Below are positions 5,754-6,878 of a stretch of DNA of 6,878 nt, one piece after another. The notes under the pieces were generated by a model, which worked only from the letters and a program-made list of their open reading frames with translations, made no database searches and had not been told where the DNA came from. Source of the DNA: Streptomyces cellulosae (lineage in GTDB: Bacteria > Actinomycetota > Actinomycetes > Streptomycetales > Streptomycetaceae); the NCBI RefSeq assembly GCF_000721105.1, contig NZ_JOEV01000094.1:1-6878 (forward strand), given 5' to 3'. The first letter of the stretch is position 1; each line of letters opens with the position of its first letter. Both the position numbers and the translations under genes were made by a program.

Positions 5754-5787
5754 GTGCGTCTCCTCGGGCGCCGGGTGTACTGCGGGG

Positions 5788-6603
5788 TCAGCCGGCGAGC
5801 CGGTTGAGCTTGCGGACTTGTCTGTCGAAGGCGCGCGAGGGCACGATCCGGCGCAGGACGCTGACGCGTTTGGCCATCGAGCCGGCGGTGTACCGGAGCT
5901 TGGGCTTGGAATCGGTGGCGGCCGCGACGATCACCTTCGCGACAACGTCCGGGGCGTCGGCGTTGCGCACGGCCGTGGCCAGCACGTCTCGGGAGACCTC
6001 CCGCTGTGCGGCGTAGACCGGCAGGGGCGAGTCGGGTGCCAGGCTGCTCGCCTCGAAACTCGTGCTTGTGTAGGCCGGCTCGACCAGCAGCATCCGGACG
6101 CCGTGCTCGCGAAGCTCGTGGTCGACGGACTCGGAGTAGCCCTCGACCGCATGCTTGGTGGCGGCATAGACGGCCATGAAGGGGGCTGGGATCAGACCGA
6201 GTACCGAGGAGACGTTGACCACGCGGCCACTGCCCCGGGCGCGCATGTGAGGCATCACTGCGTTCGTCATCCGCATCAGGCCGAAGACGTTGATGTCGAA
6301 GACCTCTTTGGCCTGGTTGATCGAGCTCTCCTCGCCGGCGCCGACCGCGCCCACGCCTGCGTTGTTGACCAGGACGTCGATCCGGCCGAACCGCTCGATC
6401 ACCTCCTCGACCAGGGAGCGGACCGACTCGTCGTCGGCCACGTCGAGATCGAGGAACGTCACCCCGGCGAGCGGCTCGGCCTTCGCCGCGTCGCGGCTCG
6501 TGCCGACCACCGCGAAGCCGGCGCCCACGAGGGCGAGCGCCGCCGCCCGCCCGATCCCGGAGGAGGCGCCCGTCACGAGGGCCACTGGGTGAGCTGACTG
6601 CAT
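5788..6603 (-). CDS. Short-chain dehydrogenase/reductase (SDR)
   Basis: A 271-residue classical SDR, an NAD(P)-dependent oxidoreductase of the cytosol. The Rossmann motif TGASSGIG is at 11-18, and TSRD at the end of beta-2 (Arg37) suggests a preference for NADP. NNAG is at 80-83, with catalytic Ser133 (NVSSVLG) and Tyr146/Lys150 (YAATK), so the active site is complete. The basic C-terminal region (MAKRVSVLRRIVPSRAFDRQ) is typical of the membrane-associated-like subgroup of these enzymes. The ATG at 6603 is chosen because AAGGAA ends five bases before it; an in-frame ATG at 6627 has no clear site. It is the first gene after a divergent promoter shared with a TetR-type regulator, the classic arrangement for an inducible SDR. 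The substrate is unknown. Confidence 0.93.
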   Translation of the reverse strand: MQSAHPVALVTGASSGIGRAAALALVGAGFAVVGTSRDAAKAEPLAGVTFLDLDVADDESVRSLVEEVIERFGRIDVLVNNAGVGAVGAGEESSINQAKEVFDINVFGLMRMTNAVMPHMRARGSGRVVNVSSVLGLIPAPFMAVYAATKHAVEGYSESVDHELREHGVRMLLVEPAYTSTSFEASSLAPDSPLPVYAAQREVSRDVLATAVRNADAPDVVAKVIVAAATDSKPKLRYTAGSMAKRVSVLRRIVPSRAFDRQVRKLNRLAG

Positions 6604-6675
6604 GGTGGTTCCTTCGGTTGTGGGCATGACTTTGTCGTGCGCTGTGCGGGGTCGCCTGTGCTCAGGTCGACCGCA

Positions 6676-6713
6676 CCGGTCCTGCAAGCCCGGACCAAGC
6701 CGGTCCGGCAAGC
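6676..6713 (-). repeat. Repeats and hairpin in the SDR leader
   Basis: CCGGTCC(T/G)GCAAGC occurs at 6676-6689 and 6700-6713, 13 of 14 bases identical, 24 bp apart. Overlapping it, CCGGACC (6690-6696) pairs with GGTCCGG (6702-6708) around a 5-base loop. GCTCAGG also flanks the block at 6660-6666 and 6712-6718. All lie within the predicted untranslated leader of about 130 bases. A regulatory role is only a possibility. Confidence 0.4.
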
Positions 6714-6725
6714 TCAGGATGGTTG

Positions 6726-6742
6726 TGTACTGAACAGTCAGG
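6726..6742. promoter_or_regulatory. Putative TetR operator, proximal copy
   Basis: TGTACTGAACAGTCAGG contains the perfect inverted repeat ACTG-AA-CAGT (6729-6738). It covers the predicted transcription start of the SDR operon, immediately downstream of the -10 box. It shares 13 of 17 bases with the second copy 31 bp away. An inverted repeat beside a TetR-type gene that is divergent from its target is the expected layout for an autoregulatory operator. Confidence 0.6.
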
Positions 6743-6772
6743 AACCTAGGGGGTTCTGTACTGAGTTGTCAA
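6743..6772 (-). promoter_or_regulatory. Promoter of the SDR operon
   Basis: On the minus strand a perfect -35 TTGACA (6767-6772) and a -10 TAGGTT (6743-6748) are separated by 18 bp. TAGGTT fits the actinomycete TAnnnT pattern. Transcription would begin near 6735, giving a leader of about 130 bases. The two putative operators cover the -35 and the start point, so a bound repressor would block it. Confidence 0.7.
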
Positions 6773-6773
6773 G
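6757..6773. promoter_or_regulatory. Putative TetR operator, distal copy
   Basis: TGTACTGAGTTGTCAAG repeats the proximal site in the same orientation, with TGTACTGA and GTCA conserved and the middle three bases changed. The inner palindrome is weaker than in the proximal copy. It overlaps the -35 hexamers of both divergent promoters, so binding here could repress both genes. Confidence 0.5.
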
Positions 6774-6795
6774 AAGGGTGGGTCGGCTTTACCTT
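6766..6795 (+). promoter_or_regulatory. Promoter of the tetR-type gene
   Basis: On the plus strand a -35 TTGTCA (6766-6771) and a -10 TACCTT (6790-6795) lie 18 bp apart. The -10 ends six bases before the ATG at 6802, so the transcript would start at or next to the start codon. Its -35 overlaps that of the opposing SDR promoter almost completely. Confidence 0.55.
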
Positions 6796-6801
6796 CTGTG
6801 T

Positions 6802-6878
6802 ATGGCGAGACCACGAAGCTTCGACCGCGACCACGTCCTGCATGCCGCCGAGCGGCAGTTCCGCGCCTCGGGCTACAA
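6802..6878 (+). CDS. TetR-family transcriptional regulator, N-terminal part (runs off the window)
   Basis: The visible frame is MARPRSFDRDHVLHAAERQF followed by RASGY. R-x-F-D-x-(D/E)-x-V-L-x-A-A-x-x-x-F-x-x-x-G-Y is the start of the TetR-family helix-turn-helix domain (helix 1 and the turn into helix 2); the recognition helix lies beyond the end. The ATG has no purine-rich ribosome-binding site upstream and a -10 box only six bases away, so it is probably translated from a leaderless mRNA. It is transcribed divergently from the SDR operon, with inverted-repeat operators in between, and by position should repress both itself and the SDR, small-ORF and hydrolase genes. The ligand cannot be inferred from the part seen. 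Confidence 0.85.
   Translation, partial: MARPRSFDRDHVLHAAERQFRASGY

Noticed and set aside
6604..6711. Longer SDR starts at the ATG at 6627 or further upstream.
   Set aside because: The ATG at 6603 has AAGGAA at ideal spacing and places the Rossmann motif at the usual distance from the N-terminus; the upstream residues match nothing.
1..6878. tRNA or rRNA genes, CRISPR arrays, insertion-sequence ends or transposase fragments that might explain the gene scars.
   Set aside because: I looked on both strands and saw no regularly spaced repeats, no terminal inverted repeats flanking the breakpoints and no transposase or integrase motif.

Overview
The window looks like chromosomal DNA from a high-GC actinomycete, most likely Streptomyces or a close relative. 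The reasons are the very high G+C with strong third-position bias, 4-bp ATGA/GTGA gene overlaps, a GTG start, TAGGTT/TACCTT-type -10 boxes, and the gene families present. No database search was possible, so family calls rest on visible motifs and recall.

Left part (1-1400): a damaged zone. Bases 9-104 hold the C-terminal end of an unrecognised minus-strand gene. It abuts, within a few bases, a plus-strand haloalkane-dehalogenase-like gene (101-1035) that has no start codon and carries a single-base frameshift just before its catalytic histidine. A perfect 12-bp GC hairpin (1052-1079) separates this from the converging minus-strand genes. The last of those is a chimera: a start codon and short stump that I recognise as a UBP-type zinc-finger protein, joined to the C-terminal tail of a metallo-beta-lactamase-fold hydrolase (1103-1398).

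Centre (1395-4552): the main intact module is two translationally coupled minus-strand genes. The first encodes a response-regulator receiver fused through a degenerate thioredoxin/glutaredoxin-like domain to a thioredoxin-reductase-type FAD/NAD(P)H flavoprotein that lacks any CxxC. The second encodes a soluble histidine kinase with an N-terminal cyclic-nucleotide-binding-type domain and a long insertion in its dimerisation region. Together they suggest a two-component system whose output is a flavoenzyme rather than a DNA-binding protein. This is the best candidate in the window for an under-described system.

Right part (4648-6878): a TetR-type regulator (partial, plus strand, apparently leaderless) is divergent from a minus-strand set: short-chain dehydrogenase, a 22-codon small ORF with a strong ribosome-binding site, an epoxide-hydrolase-like alpha/beta hydrolase, then a start-less VOC (glyoxalase-family) remnant. 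The divergent promoters overlap at the -35 hexamer and are covered by two copies of a TGTACTGAnnnGTCA repeat spaced 31 bp, which fits autoregulation by the TetR protein.

Gene remnants occur at several gene boundaries, which points to repeated deletion in this stretch. Sequencing error could explain the single-base frameshifts but not the gene junctions.
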